Below the pieces are notes generated by a model. The model had not been told where the DNA came from, searched no databases, and worked only from the letters and a program-made list of their open reading frames with translations. A stretch of DNA of 37,879 nt from a virus. Location of the stretch: positions 1-37,879 of IMG/VR virus record IMGVR_UViG_3300027906_000057. One strand, written 5' to 3'. Below are positions 36,835-37,879 of the stretch, piece after piece; the stretch's first letter is position 1, and each line of letters begins with the position of its first letter. Made by a program: the position numbers and the translations under genes.

Positions 36835-37190
36835 TGGGTCTTGCTTCTTCTCTGAAAAATGCAGCTTCTAACTCATTGAAAGCTTTAGGTGGTTCTGTAA
36901 CGATTAGAAAAGTAACGACTGGAAGTTATAACACAACAACAGGAACGATCAGCGAAAGCACAGCAGATACCATTGTTAAGGGTGTCCTTTCTGATGTTGG
37001 CAATTCTGAGGTTAATGATTTGATTCAGGCACAAGATAAGGTCTGTATTATTTCAGCAGGTGCTTTGGATTATGTGCCAACTCCTAAAGATCGTGTTGTA
37101 ATTAGTTCAGTTGTTTATCAAATTGTGCAGATCAATACCGAGGAACAGAATAATATTCCAATTTCTTTTACTTTGTTTTTGAGGTCGTAA
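36834..37190 (+). CDS. Head-tail stopper/adaptor-like protein
   Basis: A 118-residue protein from ATG 36834 (a longer start inside the previous gene is not used because the TAATG junction fits better). Reads MGLASSLKNAASNSLKALGG, then SVTIRKVTTGSYNTTTGTIS, and ends IPISFTLFLRS. The VTIRRV...YN..TGT-type sequence and size fit gp16/gpFII-like stopper or adaptor proteins that join neck and tail. Function is inferred from size, beta pattern and order between connector and gp10-like genes. Confidence 0.7.
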   Translation: MGLASSLKNAASNSLKALGGSVTIRKVTTGSYNTTTGTISESTADTIVKGVLSDVGNSEVNDLIQAQDKVCIISAGALDYVPTPKDRVVISSVVYQIVQINTEEQNNIPISFTLFLRS

Positions 37191-37543
37191 TGACTAGAAA
37201 AATAAGGCTAGATCAAATTGATGATGTAATGTCCGAGGCCGTCCAGAAGTTAGTTAGAGCAACAACATTGGAATGGTCAGCAAGGGTAAAGAAAGCAACC
37301 CCAGTTGATACTGGGCGGCTAAGAATGGCCTGGCAAACAGATGTATCAAAGCCATATACAGGAACGATATTAAACAACATGGAATATGCAGAGCCAGTTG
37401 CTTATGGTGAAAACTTGCCGCCTTCATGGGGTGGACAATATCGAACAAGACAGGCAACAGTAAAAGGTTATCCAGAAATTATTGGAAAAGAATTAGAGAA
37501 TTGGTCTAGGGGAGAATATGAAAAAATCAAGAGGGGCATCTGA
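37190..37543 (+). CDS. Neck protein, HK97 gp10-like
   Basis: A 117-residue protein of the HK97 gp10-like family. The signature VKKATPVDTGRLRMAWQ (about residues 34-50) is clear, followed by LNNMEYAEPVAYGENLPPSW, where the EYA..VEYG-type motif is kept. These proteins complete the tail or neck. The start overlaps the previous stop by one base, and its stop overlaps the tail terminator start. Confidence 0.88.
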   Translation: MTRKIRLDQIDDVMSEAVQKLVRATTLEWSARVKKATPVDTGRLRMAWQTDVSKPYTGTILNNMEYAEPVAYGENLPPSWGGQYRTRQATVKGYPEIIGKELENWSRGEYEKIKRGI

Positions 37544-37879
37544 TGGCAGCCGTTGACCTAAACACAATCAGATCAACCATTGAGGCACGATTAGCAACAG
37601 AGCTTGCAAGTAGTCCTGTTATCCCTGTTGTATTCAATAATATGGCTTATGACTCAACAGGCGTTGAATCCTTTGTCCAGTGTCAAGTTAGTTTCGGTGC
37701 CAATGCTTATTTAAGTCAATCAACTGATTCTCATAATTCTGTTGTTGGTTTAATTCTTCTAAATACTTACACCCCAGAATCGACAGGGGCCGGAGCAAAT
37801 TTAACCATTGCGAAAAGGATAAGAGATTTATACAACCGTCAAACAGTTTCTAGCGTAATCTTTGATGCAACTGTTGGGC
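37543..37879 (+). CDS. Tail terminator (gpU-like), 5' part
   Basis: Starts MAAVDLNTIRSTIEARLATE and runs off the window end in the repeated segment; the rest of the gene is at 1-233. It opens inside the stop of the gp10-like gene (TGATG). The N-terminal helix RSTIEARLATEL and the beta-rich middle FVQCQVSFGANAYLSQSTDS fit a tail terminator. See the entry for 1-233 for the joined product. Confidence 0.65.
   Translation, partial: MAAVDLNTIRSTIEARLATELASSPVIPVVFNNMAYDSTGVESFVQCQVSFGANAYLSQSTDSHNSVVGLILLNTYTPESTGAGANLTIAKRIRDLYNRQTVSSVIFDATVG
37727..37879. repeat. Terminal redundancy, right copy
   Basis: Matches 1-153 with two substitutions and the same reading frame. With the left copy it shows that the ends join into one continuous tail terminator gene. 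Confidence 0.9.

Noticed and set aside
1-37879. tRNA genes and auxiliary metabolic genes typical of cyanophages
   Set aside because: None could be recognised by eye, so a cyanobacterial host remains a guess. A tRNA scan would settle the first point.

Overview
This window looks like one complete genome of a small tailed phage with a long non-contractile tail (siphovirus). The last 153 bases repeat the first 153 with two mismatches, so the map is circular or terminally redundant. The DNA is A+T-rich. There is no integrase, no photosynthesis gene and no tRNA that I can see. The gene set (DUF4055-type portal, MuF protein, lambda-like tail genes, collar-domain fibre, tiny genes after the fibre) resembles uncultured marine phages, probably of cyanobacteria or other marine bacteria. 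That host and habitat reading is inference from gene style only.

Layout. (1) 25020 to 37879 and on through 1 to about 12240, plus strand: a ribbon-helix-helix regulator, a primase-polymerase/VapE-type helicase, an origin-like iteron region, two small genes, both terminase subunits, portal, MuF-metallopeptidase, scaffold, major capsid protein, connector and neck genes, tail terminator (split over the window ends), tail tube, the G/GT chaperone pair with a -1 frameshift, tape measure, lambda M/L/K/I/J homologues, two fibre genes and several tiny genes. (2) 12361 to 18076, minus strand, very A+T-rich: an accessory operon with three Panacea (DUF4065) domains interleaved with three copies of an unrecognised partner family, plus an HTH protein and small membrane and hypothetical proteins. 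It is driven from a clear promoter at 18108-18136. (3) 18210 to 18658: two small plus-strand genes and a terminator. (4) 18708 to 24959, mostly minus strand: an AlpA-like HTH, a Rad52-like annealing protein, a RecE/YqaJ-like nuclease, small genes with their own promoters and terminators, a VRR-NUC nuclease, a SNF2-type helicase and two tandem paralogues. Divergent promoters at 24964-25014 separate this block from the rightward genes.

How the genes work together. Replication probably uses the primase-helicase at the GTTCCCA repeats. The nuclease and annealing protein supply recombination, and concatemers are packaged by TerS/TerL through the portal. Head assembly, neck and tail follow in the usual lambda-like order. 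No conventional endolysin or holin is recognised.

Most notable: the Panacea/partner array, including a fused pair; a MuF head protein ending in a zinc metallopeptidase domain; a regulator carrying a tape-measure C-terminal tail copied together with the following gene start; a composite operator in several early promoters; a recurrent AACCCC leader in place of Shine-Dalgarno sites; and an iteron-flanked A+T-rich origin candidate.
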